DNA of 64,000 nt from Phycisphaeraceae bacterium (GCA_020639215.1 JACKHA010000013.1:7337-71336); one strand, 5' to 3'; positions 26,622 through 35,334 are shown, counted from the first letter of the stretch. Notes: a model not told the origin generated them from the letters alone. Program-made: numbers and translations.

Positions 26622-26650
26622 TTGATGTGTGAGTTGCGAAAGCGTAACAT
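26622..26650 (+). promoter_or_regulatory. Sigma-70-like promoter of the winged-helix gene
   Basis: TTGATG, 17-nt spacer, TAACAT; four of six matches in each box. The predicted start is near 26657, giving a leader of about 125 nt. Confidence 0.45.
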
Positions 26651-26781
26651 CGCCACTCATTCGCCGTGCAACTCCGCGCACGCGGCTTCGTGTTTGTGTT
26701 TGGTTTGTAAGGCGAATGGTGAAGTCGGTTCGGCGTCGAACCGCGGCAACGATCGAGTCAGGGTGTCGGAGCAACACGCAG

Positions 26782-27243
26782 ATGGCAAGGAAGAAGTCGA
26801 AGGGTCGCGCGGGGAACAGGGGCCGCGGTCGGCGCGGCGGTCGCAAACTCGCGGTCGTGTCCACCGCCGACCTGCGCGCCGAACTCCAGCGGCGCGAGGG
26901 CCAGGTCGGGAAGCTGATGTCCCGGCACAACGAGCTCACGGCCGAACTGGCCCAGATCGAGGCCGAGCTGGCCGCGCTGGGCATCGCCGCGTCCGGCGCT
27001 TCGCGCCGCGGTCGTCGGGCGGCGGTGGGCGTGCGTCGTCGCCATCGCAACGATGCCAACCTCGAGGAGTCGCTGGCCAAGGTGCTCAAGGGCAAGACCA
27101 TGGGCGTGACGGAGGTTGCCCAGGCCGTTCAGGCCGCGGGGTATAAGACCACCTCGCCCAACTTCCGCACCATCGTGAACCAGACGCTCCTGCGCAGCAG
27201 CCTCATCAAGAAGGTCGCTCGCGGTCAGTACACGGCGGCCTGA
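26782..27243 (+). CDS. Basic coiled-coil/winged-helix DNA-binding-like protein
   Basis: 153 residues in three parts. Residues 1-23 are very basic (ARKKSKGRAGNRGRGRRGGRK). Residues 28-66 form a coiled coil (LRAELQRREGQVGKLMSRHN...). Residues 95-150 form a winged-helix-like domain with VTEVAQAVQAAGYKTTSPNF and a basic C-terminal wing (LLRSSLIKKVARGQYTAA). The plan resembles small abundant nucleoid-type proteins that I know from planctomycetes. It probably binds DNA through the tail and the winged helix. The start is ATG with GGAG about 11 nt upstream; a long leader and its own promoter suggest strong expression. Confidence 0.65.
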   Translation: MARKKSKGRAGNRGRGRRGGRKLAVVSTADLRAELQRREGQVGKLMSRHNELTAELAQIEAELAALGIAASGASRRGRRAAVGVRRRHRNDANLEESLAKVLKGKTMGVTEVAQAVQAAGYKTTSPNFRTIVNQTLLRSSLIKKVARGQYTAA

Positions 27244-27264
27244 TCCGCGTCGCGGACCACAGAC

Positions 27265-27311
27265 AACGCCCGACGCGAGACTCGCCCAGCGAGCCGCGCC
27301 GGGCGTTTTCC
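27265..27311. terminator. Bidirectional intrinsic terminator
   Basis: AACGCCCG pairs with CGGGCGTT around a structured 27-nt loop, followed on the plus strand by TTC. It lies in the 79-bp gap between the convergent winged-helix and glycosylasparaginase genes. Confidence 0.6.
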
Positions 27312-27322
27312 CTGCGCCGGGA

Positions 27323-28453
27323 TCACTCGAAGACCGAGGGGCACCGCCACCGGCGGCTCTCCTGGCCGTCGTGCACCGCGAACGAACCGCCCGGTCGGAG
27401 GCACGCCGACCCATACGCGCCGTCCTTGCGCACCGCGTACATGCTCACGTTGAAGTTCGGCTCACCGCGATCGTTGCGGTTGCGCCGCTCCAGCGTCCTG
27501 CTCGCGATCTGTCGCAGAACGGCCAGGCAGGCCTCGGTTGGTTCCAGACCTCGCTCCATCTCGCGGACGATGCTGAACGCGCCGCAGTTGGCGATCACCG
27601 CCTCGCCCCGCCCGGTCGCCCCTGCTGCTCCCACGGCGTTGTCCACGTACATCCCTGCGCCGACGATGGGCGAGTCGCCGACACGCCCCGGGATCTTCCA
27701 CGACAGGCCGCTCGTGGTCGTGCACGAACCGAGGTTGCCATCCGCGTTGACCGCGGAGCAGTTGATCGTGCCCGTTGTGTGCGGCACCGGGCCGAGCGCG
27801 ACCGCCCCGGGCTGGGACGCCTCGCGTCCGTGCAGCGCCGAGACCTGGAAGTCCATCTGGCCCGGGTCGAGCCAGTCGTCCTCCGGGCTCAATGAGGCCT
27901 TCCACCGCAACCACGCTCGGCGGGCGGCCTCGGTCAGGAGGTTCTCTTCCTTGAATCCGTGGCGCAGCGCGAACCGTTTGGCCCCTTCGCCAACCAGCAG
28001 AATGTGGTCGGTCGTCTTGAGCACGAGCAACGCCACCTTGGCCGGGTTCCGGATGCCCTCCAGACAGGCCACGGCCCCGGCCTTGTGCGTCGGGCCGTGC
28101 ATCACCGAGGCGTCGAGCTGCACCACGCCATCCTCGTTCGGCAGGCCGCCGAGACCGACGGTCATGTCGTTCGGATCGTCCTCGACCAGCGTGACGCCTT
28201 CGACGACCGCGTCGACGGGGTCCGCGCCCCCGGCCATGACGTCCCATGCACGCGCGACCGCCGGGAGCCCGTTGCCCGATGAGATCACGCATGGCCCTCT
28301 GTGCCCACTCCAGCGCCGCAGGTCCTCCGCGGTGGCGCCGATCGGGGGCGAATCCGGCTGGCGACGGCCCCGGCCCGCGGCGCGGGAGGCGGACAGCGAG
28401 GCGAGCGTGGCCGCTCCGGCGAGCATGAACGAACGGCGGTGGATTGGGTTCAT
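27323..28453 (-). CDS. Glycosylasparaginase-type Ntn hydrolase, Tat-exported
   Basis: The enzyme family cuts the GlcNAc-Asn bond of glycoasparagines (or removes asparagine/isoaspartyl residues) and self-cleaves to expose a catalytic Thr. Seen: a twin-arginine signal HRRSFMLAGAATLASLSASRA at the N-terminus, AVVEGVTLVEDDPNDMTVGLGGLPNEDG, the HTTGTINCSAVNADGNL processing region with the Thr, and KIPGRVGDSPIVGAGMYVDN, plus GRGEAVIANCGAFSIVREM. 376 residues, normal for the family. Periplasmic. No partner genes nearby. Confidence 0.88.
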   Translation of the reverse strand: MNPIHRRSFMLAGAATLASLSASRAAGRGRRQPDSPPIGATAEDLRRWSGHRGPCVISSGNGLPAVARAWDVMAGGADPVDAVVEGVTLVEDDPNDMTVGLGGLPNEDGVVQLDASVMHGPTHKAGAVACLEGIRNPAKVALLVLKTTDHILLVGEGAKRFALRHGFKEENLLTEAARRAWLRWKASLSPEDDWLDPGQMDFQVSALHGREASQPGAVALGPVPHTTGTINCSAVNADGNLGSCTTTSGLSWKIPGRVGDSPIVGAGMYVDNAVGAAGATGRGEAVIANCGAFSIVREMERGLEPTEACLAVLRQIASRTLERRNRNDRGEPNFNVSMYAVRKDGAYGSACLRPGGSFAVHDGQESRRWRCPSVFE

Positions 28454-28515
28454 GGCGGCATTGTGCCAGAAACCGCCCGACGGTGCCCGCTTGGTTTCCT
28501 GGGTTTCCCGCCCGG

Positions 28516-28794
28516 TCACCCCGTCGCGCGCCGACCGTGCCCTTCGACAGCCGCGCCGCCAACGAGATCCGCGAACAGTTGGCGTGTGTCAAGGTCGATG
28601 CCCCCCGGCCATGTCGGAGCGCCGGTCACGGGGTCGATGACGACAGCCGCCCAAACAGCCGGGTCGCGCCACGCGCTGAACACGCCGCTCCCCACCAGGC
28701 CGGAGAGGTCGATGTCGCCTCGCGAGCCATCGGTGAACTCAACCCTCAGCCGGTAGTTCGGCAGAGCCTGAACGCTTGAGAGCGGGGGAGTCAT
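28516..28794 (-). CDS. DUF2442-type small protein
   Basis: 92 residues matching the DUF2442 pattern: an N-terminal YRLRVEFTDGSRGDIDLSGLVGSGVFSAWRDP and a later GIDLDTRQLFADL-like helix. Function unknown; these proteins often sit next to DUF4160 genes, as here (35-bp gap, DUF4160 first). Such pairs are suspected toxin-antitoxin-like modules, not proven. TAGGAT ends 6 nt before the ATG. Confidence 0.8.
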   Translation of the reverse strand: MTPPLSSVQALPNYRLRVEFTDGSRGDIDLSGLVGSGVFSAWRDPAVWAAVVIDPVTGAPTWPGGIDLDTRQLFADLVGGAAVEGHGRRATG

Positions 28795-28800
28795 GATCCG

Positions 28801-28806
28801 ATCCTA
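28801..28806 (-). promoter_or_regulatory. -10-like hexamer TAGGAT, 6 nt before ATG
   Basis: Minus-strand TAGGAT between the DUF4160 stop and the DUF2442 start; it would give the second gene its own leaderless transcript. Confidence 0.4.
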
Positions 28807-28829
28807 TACCGATCTGTCGCCGCCAACGT

Positions 28830-29090
28830 CTACTCCAGAGGAAGGACGGCATCGAGCGGCTGATTGCTCCGGGCCCGGTCCCAGTTGCGCAGAAGTTCCG
28901 CCTGCCGCTTGGCCGCCCATTCCACGGCAAGCCCCAGTTGGCGCGGCGGCAGCCGCCCCTCGAGCAAGGCAAAGGTCCGGATGTCGATGAGAGCCTCCGC
29001 GTCCTGGTAGTACGCGTGGAAGTGTGGCGGCGCGTGGTCTCGGTAGAACATGGCGATGGTGATGCCGAAGAACTGGCTGATCCGGGGCAT
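28830..29090 (-). CDS. DUF4160-type small protein
   Basis: 86 residues with the DUF4160 hallmark MPRISQFFGITIAMFYRDH followed by PPHFHAYY, then a short helical tail. Function unknown. Placed just before DUF2442 on the same strand. TAGGCT ends 6 nt before the ATG, so a leaderless mRNA is likely. Its 5' end faces the divergent xseA start, with 58 bp between start codons. Confidence 0.85.
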   Translation of the reverse strand: MPRISQFFGITIAMFYRDHAPPHFHAYYQDAEALIDIRTFALLEGRLPPRQLGLAVEWAAKRQAELLRNWDRARSNQPLDAVLPLE

Positions 29091-29096
29091 GCGCCA

Positions 29097-29102
29097 AGCC
29101 TA
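29097..29102 (-). promoter_or_regulatory. -10-like hexamer TAGGCT, 6 nt before ATG
   Basis: Minus-strand hexamer for the DUF4160 gene. Confidence 0.4.
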
Positions 29103-29134
29103 CCCAGGGGAGGGGCCGCCTGCGCGAGGATTGC

Positions 29135-29140
29135 TACGCT
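29135..29140 (+). promoter_or_regulatory. -10-like hexamer TACGCT, 8 nt before xseA GTG
   Basis: Supports the GTG as the xseA start; no ribosome site is present. Confidence 0.35.
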
Positions 29141-29148
29141 GGGATCAA

Positions 29149-30720
29149 GTGACCGCCCGCCTGCCCTTCGATCCCGGAAAGATGCGCGGCACGCCGCCTG
29201 CTCATGCGGGGTCATCGAACAGCCCCAGCGAGCCCGCAGCGAAGCCGCCCGTTGATCGCCCGATGTCGGTCGCCGCGCTGGCCGGCCTGATCGCCGGGGC
29301 GCTCGAGACGCTGCCGCGCCCCGTCCGCGTCGCGGGAGAGATCAGCGGCCTGCGCGATCGCACGCACTGGTACTTCGATCTCAAGGACGCCGACGCGGTG
29401 GTCTCGTGCGTGATGTTCGCCTCGGCCGCGCGAAAGGCGGGCTTCGTGCCCGAGAACGGCCAGGCGGTCGTCGCGGGCGGTCGCGTTGAGTTCTATGCCA
29501 AGGGCGGGAAGGTGTCGCTGATCTGCGACCGCCTCGAGCCGGTCGGGGCGGGGGCGCTCGAACTGGCGTTCCGCAAACTGGTCGGCGAGATCCGTGCCTT
29601 GGGCTGGTTCGACCCCGAAAGGAAGCGGGCGCTGCCGACCTTCCCGAGACGCATCGCGGTCGTCACAAGCCGCACGGGAGCGGCCCTGCAGGACGTGCTC
29701 GACACGGCGCGGCGTCGCTGCCCGGCCGTGGACATCGCGGTCGTCGACGTCCGTGTGCAGGGCGACCGGGCCGCGGGCGAGGTCGCGGCGGCCATCGAGT
29801 GGCTCGGTCGGCGACACACGCACCTGGGCATCGACGCGATCCTCGTCACTCGCGGCGGCGGATCGATGGAGGACCTGTGGGCGTTCAACGAGAAGCCGGT
29901 GGCGGCGGCCATCGTCGCCTGCCCCGTGCCCGTCGTGGCCGCCATCGGGCACGAGACGGACGTGACCATCGCGGAGCTGGTCGCCGACGAGCGGGCCGCG
30001 ACGCCGACGCAGGCGGCGATGCGCCTCATCCCGGACCGTGCCGCGCTTGGGGAGCAGGTCGAGGCGGTCGCGTCGGCACTTCGCGGCTCCATCGAGAGAC
30101 AGACAGCCGCGGCCGAGCGTCGCGAGCAGCAGCACGCCGGGGAACTTCGCGGCGGCGTCCGGCTCGCCTTGGCCCGCGACAGGTCGCGAGTGGATCAACT
30201 CGCCGTTCGCCTCGAGCAGCACCGCCCGGCGGCGGCCCAGGCGCGGCGTGCGTCTCGCCTGGCCGAGGGCGAGCGTCGCCTGGCGGCGGCGGCCCGGAGC
30301 GTGCTCGTTCGGTTCGACCTTGACGCCATCGAGCGCGACCTTCGCACCGGTGCCGCCCGAGCCATCGCCCATGCGCGAGATCGCGTGGCCGCGCTCGATC
30401 GGACGCTTGCGGCCGTGGGTCCGCTGCGGGTTCTAGCCCGCGGCTACAGCGTGACGACCAGGGGCGACGGCCGCGTCGTCCGCTCCCCGAGCGACGTGGC
30501 TCAGGGGGACGACATCCTGACGCGTGTGGCCGATGGCACGATTCGGTCGGTCGTCGATGGCGACAAGTCGCCGCGGATCGGATCCGGAGCCCCCACCGGG
30601 CCCGAGACCCAAACCCGATCGCAGGGTGCTCCGCGCGTGGGGGGTCGCACTCCGCCCGAGAGCCGACGCGCCAAGGGCTCGGGCGAGTCCGCGGACCAGA
30701 AGGGGCTGTTCGACGGTTGA
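29149..30720 (+). CDS. xseA: Exodeoxyribonuclease VII large subunit XseA
   Basis: XseA is the catalytic subunit that degrades single-stranded DNA from both ends. The chosen GTG gives VTARLPFDPGKM, a start seen in related proteins; an ATG 33 nt later is the alternative. An N-terminal OB fold (VRVAGEISGLRDRTHWYFDLKD...) is followed by the nuclease domain with IAVVTSRTGAALQDVL, DAILVTRGGGSMEDLWAFNEKPVAAAI and AAIGHETDVTIAELVADERAATPTQAA, then a long helical region and a C-terminal Gly/Pro/Lys-rich tail. 523 residues. The small subunit gene xseB is not next to it. Confidence 0.95.
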   Translation: MTARLPFDPGKMRGTPPAHAGSSNSPSEPAAKPPVDRPMSVAALAGLIAGALETLPRPVRVAGEISGLRDRTHWYFDLKDADAVVSCVMFASAARKAGFVPENGQAVVAGGRVEFYAKGGKVSLICDRLEPVGAGALELAFRKLVGEIRALGWFDPERKRALPTFPRRIAVVTSRTGAALQDVLDTARRRCPAVDIAVVDVRVQGDRAAGEVAAAIEWLGRRHTHLGIDAILVTRGGGSMEDLWAFNEKPVAAAIVACPVPVVAAIGHETDVTIAELVADERAATPTQAAMRLIPDRAALGEQVEAVASALRGSIERQTAAAERREQQHAGELRGGVRLALARDRSRVDQLAVRLEQHRPAAAQARRASRLAEGERRLAAAARSVLVRFDLDAIERDLRTGAARAIAHARDRVAALDRTLAAVGPLRVLARGYSVTTRGDGRVVRSPSDVAQGDDILTRVADGTIRSVVDGDKSPRIGSGAPTGPETQTRSQGAPRVGGRTPPESRRAKGSGESADQKGLFDG

Positions 30721-30767
30721 GCCCGGCGTGGGCCAGGTGGTCTCGGCAGGGCCATTGCGCCGACCGC

Positions 30768-30773
30768 TATCAT
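30768..30773 (+). promoter_or_regulatory. -10-like hexamer TATCAT just before tRNA(CAT)
   Basis: TATCAT ends 5 nt before G1 of the tRNA, so transcription would start at or one base from the mature 5' end. Confidence 0.45.
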
Positions 30774-30778
30774 CGCGT

Positions 30779-30852
30779 GGGGCCGTAGTTTAGCGGTCAA
30801 AACCCCCGACTCATAATCGGAGAGATCGTCGGTTCGAATCCGACCGGCCCCA
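30779..30852 (+). tRNA. tRNA with CAT anticodon (elongator Met or Ile2)
   Basis: 74-nt cloverleaf: acceptor GGGGCCG/CGGCCCC with discriminator A, D arm GTTT/AAAC, anticodon loop CTCATAA, T arm with TTCGAATC. The first anticodon-stem pair is mismatched (C-A). No encoded CCA. A CAT anticodon serves elongator Met or, if modified to lysidine, Ile (AUA); sequence alone does not decide. It is not the initiator, because the acceptor begins with a G-C pair. Confidence 0.9.
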
Positions 30853-30867
30853 TTGCCCGACGAGGCG

Positions 30868-30873
30868 TAGACT
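30868..30873 (+). promoter_or_regulatory. -10-like hexamer TAGACT before tRNA-Leu
   Basis: Ends 12 nt before the tRNA-Leu gene, in the 33-nt gap after tRNA(CAT); a separate promoter is possible. Confidence 0.3.
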
Positions 30874-30885
30874 CGCCCGCTCCCG

Positions 30886-30968
<83 letters not shown>

Positions 30969-31303
30969 TTTCTCGCGCGTTCATGGTGTTCGACCGCGCC
31001 CGCGACGCCCCCTCGGCGGGCCCGCGGCCGGTCCTGCCTGCGCGGGGGCGCCCGGCCTCGTTCGGACGATCTCCTGACCGGGCGGTGGCCCTGATCGCGT
31101 GCGGTCTGCGCGGTCTGTGACGCCTGTGGCAGTGGGGCGGTTGCGGCAAAAGTCCGTGGCGTCTCACAAGTTGGCGTCCACTCTCTCCGACAGATAGTTC
31201 GCGGATCGCCGCGTCTTCCCTGGTTCGCGCAGCGTGTGCGCGGGGGCTCTGGGACGCGACGCCGGCTTTGGGCCAGTGCCCCGTGAAGCAAGGACCTGCC
31301 ACC
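30969..31303. other. 335-bp leader/promoter region of the secretin gene
   Basis: No gene. A weak promoter candidate is TTGGCG (31172-31177), 18-nt spacer, TAGTTC (31196-31201), giving a leader of about 100 nt. AAGGA lies 11 nt before the secretin ATG. Confidence 0.35.
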
Positions 31304-33865
31304 ATGAAGACGCTGAACGACCGGACGCCCAGCACCGGCACCGTCGGGATCGCGGCGCTGCGTTCCGCGGCCGCCATGCTCGTGCTGGCCGCGGGCACCT
31401 GCTCGGCCCTGGCCCAGAACTCCTCGAACGGGGCGCCGACGTACCGCAGCCGCCCGGCCAGCGTGGACCGCTCCGGCGTGAATCGCTCGGGCCAGGTCAG
31501 CGTGGACGATAACCTGACCGTCGAGCTCCACGTCCGCGACGAGGACCTGGCCAACGTGCTCCAGCTGCTGTCGCTGCAAAGCCAGAAGAGCATCATCGCC
31601 GGCCCAAACGTCAACGCGGTCGTCACCGCCGACCTGTACGGCGCCACGTTCTACGAGGCCCTCGACGCGATCCTGCACTCCTACGGGTACGGGTACCTCG
31701 AGCAGGGCAACTTCATCTACGTCATGACGCAGGAGGAGATCGAGCAGATCGCCGCCCAGAGCCGCATCCCGGTGGTCAAGATCATCACCCTGAACTACCT
31801 CGCCGCGGTCGACGCGGCCGAGTACGTCAGCCCGCTGCTCTCCGACGTCGGCGAGATCCGCACGAACGGACGCACCACGGAGTACAGCGTCGGCGAGGAC
31901 AACCCCGACGGACAGGACGACTACGCCGGCCCGTCGATGATGATCGTGTTCGACTACGAGGAGCACATCACCGAGATCGAGGCCCTGGTCCAGCAGATCG
32001 ACACCCGCCCGCAGCAGGTGCTCGTCGAGGCGACCGTCCTCCAGGCCCAGCTCCGCGAGCAGAACGCCTTCGGTGTGGACTTCTCGCTGGTCGGCGACCT
32101 GGACTTCTCCGAGTTCGTGGGCGGACCGCTGGGCGCCGCCAACAACCTGATCAACGGCATCGCCCCCTCCGATGGTGAGGGCCGCGCGGTCGTCGGGTCG
32201 GTCGGCCAGACGTCGCAGGCCGGCGGGCTGAAGATCGGCATCGTCGACAACGACGTGGCCGTGTTCATGCGATTCCTGGACGAGGTCACCGACACGACGG
32301 TGCTCTCGAACCCGAAGATCGTCGCCCTCAACCGCCAGCAGGGCCGCGTCCAGGTCGGTCGGCGCATCGGCTACCTCCAGGTGACCACGACGGACACGAG
32401 CACGCAGCAGAGCGTCGAGTTCCTGGACACGGGCACCCAGCTCTCCTTCCGCCCGTTCATCATGAACAACCGCCAGATCCGAATGGAGCTGCGCCCCGAG
32501 GTTTCGCGCCCGTTCCTGCGGACCGTCACCGACACCAACGGCAACCCCGTGACCATCCCCGACGAGGACACCAGCGAGCTGGTGACCAACGTCATCGTCA
32601 ACGACGGGCAAACCATTGTCCTGGGCGGCCTGTTCACCGAGAGCACCGTGTCGTCGCGTCGCCAGGTGCCGTTCTTCGGCGACCTGCCGATCCTCGGCAT
32701 CCCGTTCCGCGGGCACGACGACACCATCGACCGCGCCGAGGTCATCTTCCTGATCAAGTCCACCATCATGAGCGACGAGTCGCTCATCGAGCAGGGGCGG
32801 CGCGGCATGGCGTACGTCGACCGAGTGCGCATCGGCGCCCGCGAGGGCCTGCTGCCCTGGAGCCGCGAGCGTCAGGCCGGCCAGCTCATCGTCCGGGCCG
32901 AGCGACTGGCCGCCGAGGGCGACATGAACGGGGCCCTGCACTGCGTCCGCCGGGCGCTGGCCCTCCAGCCCATGCAGCCGGACGCGATCCGCCTGCGTGA
33001 GCGTCTGCTGTCCGAGCCGACGGTGTGGCCGTCCCGCAGCATGAACGAGGACATCTTCAACAGCGACGTGGACAACCGGATCCGCTCCGCCCGCGACCAG
33101 GCCATGGCCGAGTTCACCAGCCTCATCCGCCCCGACAACCGCTGGGACAACCTGAACGCCATCCCGCGTCAGGAGTTCGCCGGCGTGAACACCGACTCCT
33201 TCGACTCGTTCGACAGCAACGCGGGCAGCGGCACGACCCCGAACGACTCGTTCGAGGACGTCGACTGGAGCCAGCTCGAGTACGAGCTCGAGGACCCGGA
33301 GTCGGGTGCGTTCAACAGCAACACCGACGGCTCGACCAACACCTCGGGCAACAGCGACTCATGGACCGAGCGGGTCTCCAACGAGTCGGCTGCCAACCAG
33401 GCGACCTCCACGCCGTCCACGACCACCAACACGACCTCGCCGACCTCCCCGAACCAGACGCAGGCGCCGACGACGCAGGCCCAGGCCGGGTCCGCCTCGG
33501 CCGCGCCTACCAACACCGCCGGGAGCAGCACGCAGGGGCAGAGCCAGAACGGGCAGATGTTCCCGTTCGTCCAGGCCCCTGGCACGACCGCCAACACGCT
33601 GCCCAGCGTCGAGCCCGACGCCGACGGCTTCTACCCGATCGCCCCGGCGCCGGCCACGAACACCACCACGGCGAGCGTCCAGCAGATCAGCGCCAGCAAT
33701 CCGAACAACGTGAACCTGTCGGCGCCGTTCCCGTCGACCAGCATCTACGGGCGTCTGGCCTGGATCTTCGGGGCCCGGGCCGCGGAGCAGAACGCCGAGC
33801 AGGCGGCCCCCCAGACCGGCACGTTCGCGACCGTCCCGGAGTCGACCAACTCCGAGAACCCGTGA
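31304..33865 (+). CDS. Secretin-family outer-membrane pore protein
   Basis: 853 residues. Signal peptide ends near SALAQN (about residue 38). An STN/N0-like domain (ELHVRDEDLANVLQLLSLQSQKSII) and an N1 domain (VVKIITLNYLAAVDAAEYVSPLL) follow. The secretin core runs from VLVEATVLQAQLREQNAFGVDF to DRAEVIFLIKSTIM, with the signature VPFFGDLPILGIPFR. After the core come a TPR-like helical part (about 530-600) and a ~250-residue acidic, Ser/Thr/Gln-rich tail, probably disordered. It probably forms the outer-membrane ring of a type II or type IV pilus system, together with the TPR lipoprotein downstream. Long tail is unusual. Confidence 0.88.
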   Translation: MKTLNDRTPSTGTVGIAALRSAAAMLVLAAGTCSALAQNSSNGAPTYRSRPASVDRSGVNRSGQVSVDDNLTVELHVRDEDLANVLQLLSLQSQKSIIAGPNVNAVVTADLYGATFYEALDAILHSYGYGYLEQGNFIYVMTQEEIEQIAAQSRIPVVKIITLNYLAAVDAAEYVSPLLSDVGEIRTNGRTTEYSVGEDNPDGQDDYAGPSMMIVFDYEEHITEIEALVQQIDTRPQQVLVEATVLQAQLREQNAFGVDFSLVGDLDFSEFVGGPLGAANNLINGIAPSDGEGRAVVGSVGQTSQAGGLKIGIVDNDVAVFMRFLDEVTDTTVLSNPKIVALNRQQGRVQVGRRIGYLQVTTTDTSTQQSVEFLDTGTQLSFRPFIMNNRQIRMELRPEVSRPFLRTVTDTNGNPVTIPDEDTSELVTNVIVNDGQTIVLGGLFTESTVSSRRQVPFFGDLPILGIPFRGHDDTIDRAEVIFLIKSTIMSDESLIEQGRRGMAYVDRVRIGAREGLLPWSRERQAGQLIVRAERLAAEGDMNGALHCVRRALALQPMQPDAIRLRERLLSEPTVWPSRSMNEDIFNSDVDNRIRSARDQAMAEFTSLIRPDNRWDNLNAIPRQEFAGVNTDSFDSFDSNAGSGTTPNDSFEDVDWSQLEYELEDPESGAFNSNTDGSTNTSGNSDSWTERVSNESAANQATSTPSTTTNTTSPTSPNQTQAPTTQAQAGSASAAPTNTAGSSTQGQSQNGQMFPFVQAPGTTANTLPSVEPDADGFYPIAPAPATNTTTASVQQISASNPNNVNLSAPFPSTSIYGRLAWIFGARAAEQNAEQAAPQTGTFATVPESTNSENP

Positions 33866-33915
33866 TGAATCAGGCCTGAGAAACGGCCGATAGCACAACC
33901 AGTCGCCACCGGACC

Positions 33916-33955
33916 ACGCCGGCGGGACCCGAGCCCCAGGACGGACCGCCGGCGT
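33916..33955 (+). terminator. Hairpin between secretin and TPR lipoprotein
   Basis: ACGCCGGCGG pairs perfectly with CCGCCGGCGT around a 20-nt loop; only a weak T-rich tail. May attenuate rather than stop transcription. Confidence 0.4.
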
Positions 33956-34018
33956 CTTCGTTGACCCGCGCCCCGGGGCCGAGAACCGACGCGACATGCC
34001 CCAGATGGAGGATCGACC

Positions 34019-35239
34019 ATGCGACGCTTCGCACGCCCCGCCGCCGGCCTCTCGCTCGCCCTGGCGATCCTCGCCGGCGGGTGCCAGGGGCACGGCGCGT
34101 ACACGCAGGAGCACATCAACACGTCGCAGGCCCGCCTGGACCAGATCAAGAGCGCCAACGAGTTCCAGATGGCCGAGCAGGCCTTCCTGGCCGGCGAGCT
34201 GGAGAAGGCCCTGACCAAGGTCGAGCAGTCGATCCAGTTCAACAACCAGGTCGCCCGCTCGCACGTCCTGCGCGGGCGCATCCTGGCCGAGATGAACATC
34301 CTGACCGAGTCGATGGCCTCCTTCGCCCGAGCCGAGGAGCTCGAGCCCGACAACGTCGACGCCCAGTACTACCAGGGCGTGCTGCACGAGCGCGTGCAGG
34401 AGCGGGAGCAGGCCCTGGCCCGCTACACCCGGGCGCTCGAACTCGCCCCCAGCAACCCGCAGTTCGCCCTCGCGGCCGCCGAAGTCATGATCGACATGGG
34501 CAGTCTCGACCGGGCCGAGTCGTTCCTTGCCGAGCGAGAGAACATCTTCCGGCTCGACCCCGGCGTGCAGCAGCTGCTCGGGCACATCGCCATGATGCGG
34601 GGCGACACCCAGACCGCCGCCGCCCGCTTTGGCCAGGCCCGCATCCTCGCACCGGAGGACCAGTCCACGACCGAGGACCTCGTCCACGCGCTGATGGAGC
34701 TGAAGAACTACTCCGAGGCGGACTTCTACCTGTCGGCGATGCTCCGGCGCAGCGAGAACGAGAATCGGCGCGACCTCAAGCACCTCCGCGTCCAGTGCCT
34801 CCAGGCGCTCGAGCGCCCGGTCGAGGCCCGCGACATCCTCGTCGGGCTCGTCCAGGGCGACGGCCAGACCGACGTCCAGGCCTGGATCGCCCTGGGCAAC
34901 GTCTCGCTCCAGCTCCGCGATCTTGGACGCGTGCGCGAGGCGGCGTCGCGGGTCGTTGGCCTGGCGCCCAACCGCCCGGACGGATTCATCCTCCGTGCCA
35001 TGTGGAATCGCCACATGGGGGACTACTCCGCCGCGCTGCGGAGCCTTGACGACGCGCTCGATGTCACACCGCAGGACACCTCGCTCCGCGTGATGCAGGC
35101 CGCGATCCTGGTCGAGGCCGGTCGCAGTGATCTGGCGATCCGGGAACTCCGCATGGCCCAGGCCAGCGACCCGAGCAACCCGCAGGTCACCCGGGCCCTC
35201 GAGTCCCTGATGCGTGAGGCGGCGGTCCCGACGAACTGA
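34019..35239 (+). CDS. TPR lipoprotein, PilW/PilF-like
   Basis: 406 residues: a lipobox LAILAGGC (Cys at about 22) then at least eight tetratricopeptide repeats (for example AEQAFLAGELEKALTKVEQSI, ALARYTRALELAPSN, LSAMLRRSENENRRDLKHLRVQCLQAL). GGAGG lies 10 nt before the ATG. It follows the secretin gene by 153 bp on the same strand, and pilotin-type TPR lipoproteins assist secretin targeting and assembly. The function is inferred from this neighbourhood. Confidence 0.8.
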   Translation: MRRFARPAAGLSLALAILAGGCQGHGAYTQEHINTSQARLDQIKSANEFQMAEQAFLAGELEKALTKVEQSIQFNNQVARSHVLRGRILAEMNILTESMASFARAEELEPDNVDAQYYQGVLHERVQEREQALARYTRALELAPSNPQFALAAAEVMIDMGSLDRAESFLAERENIFRLDPGVQQLLGHIAMMRGDTQTAAARFGQARILAPEDQSTTEDLVHALMELKNYSEADFYLSAMLRRSENENRRDLKHLRVQCLQALERPVEARDILVGLVQGDGQTDVQAWIALGNVSLQLRDLGRVREAASRVVGLAPNRPDGFILRAMWNRHMGDYSAALRSLDDALDVTPQDTSLRVMQAAILVEAGRSDLAIRELRMAQASDPSNPQVTRALESLMREAAVPTN

Positions 35240-35270
35240 GGCGAGCGGTCTCCGCCACCGGTCCATCCAC

Positions 35271-35310
35271 AAACGCTCCTCGCGATTCGCCGGGGAGCGT
35301 TTCTTGTTTC
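35271..35310 (+). terminator. Intrinsic terminator after the TPR gene
   Basis: AAACGCTCC pairs with GGAGCGTTT, 9 bp with a 14-nt loop, followed by TTGTTTCTC. Confidence 0.7.
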
Positions 35311-35334
35311 TCGCGAGGGCTCGTCGCCGTCCGG

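Larger units (their letters stand above)
26477..26781. other. 305-bp regulatory intergenic region
   Basis: Holds a 15-bp perfect hairpin just after the upstream stop, then a lower-G+C segment with a plausible sigma-70 promoter. No coding sequence is supported; an in-frame ATG upstream of the chosen start of the next gene gives a Cys/Arg-rich extension without protein character. Confidence 0.5.
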
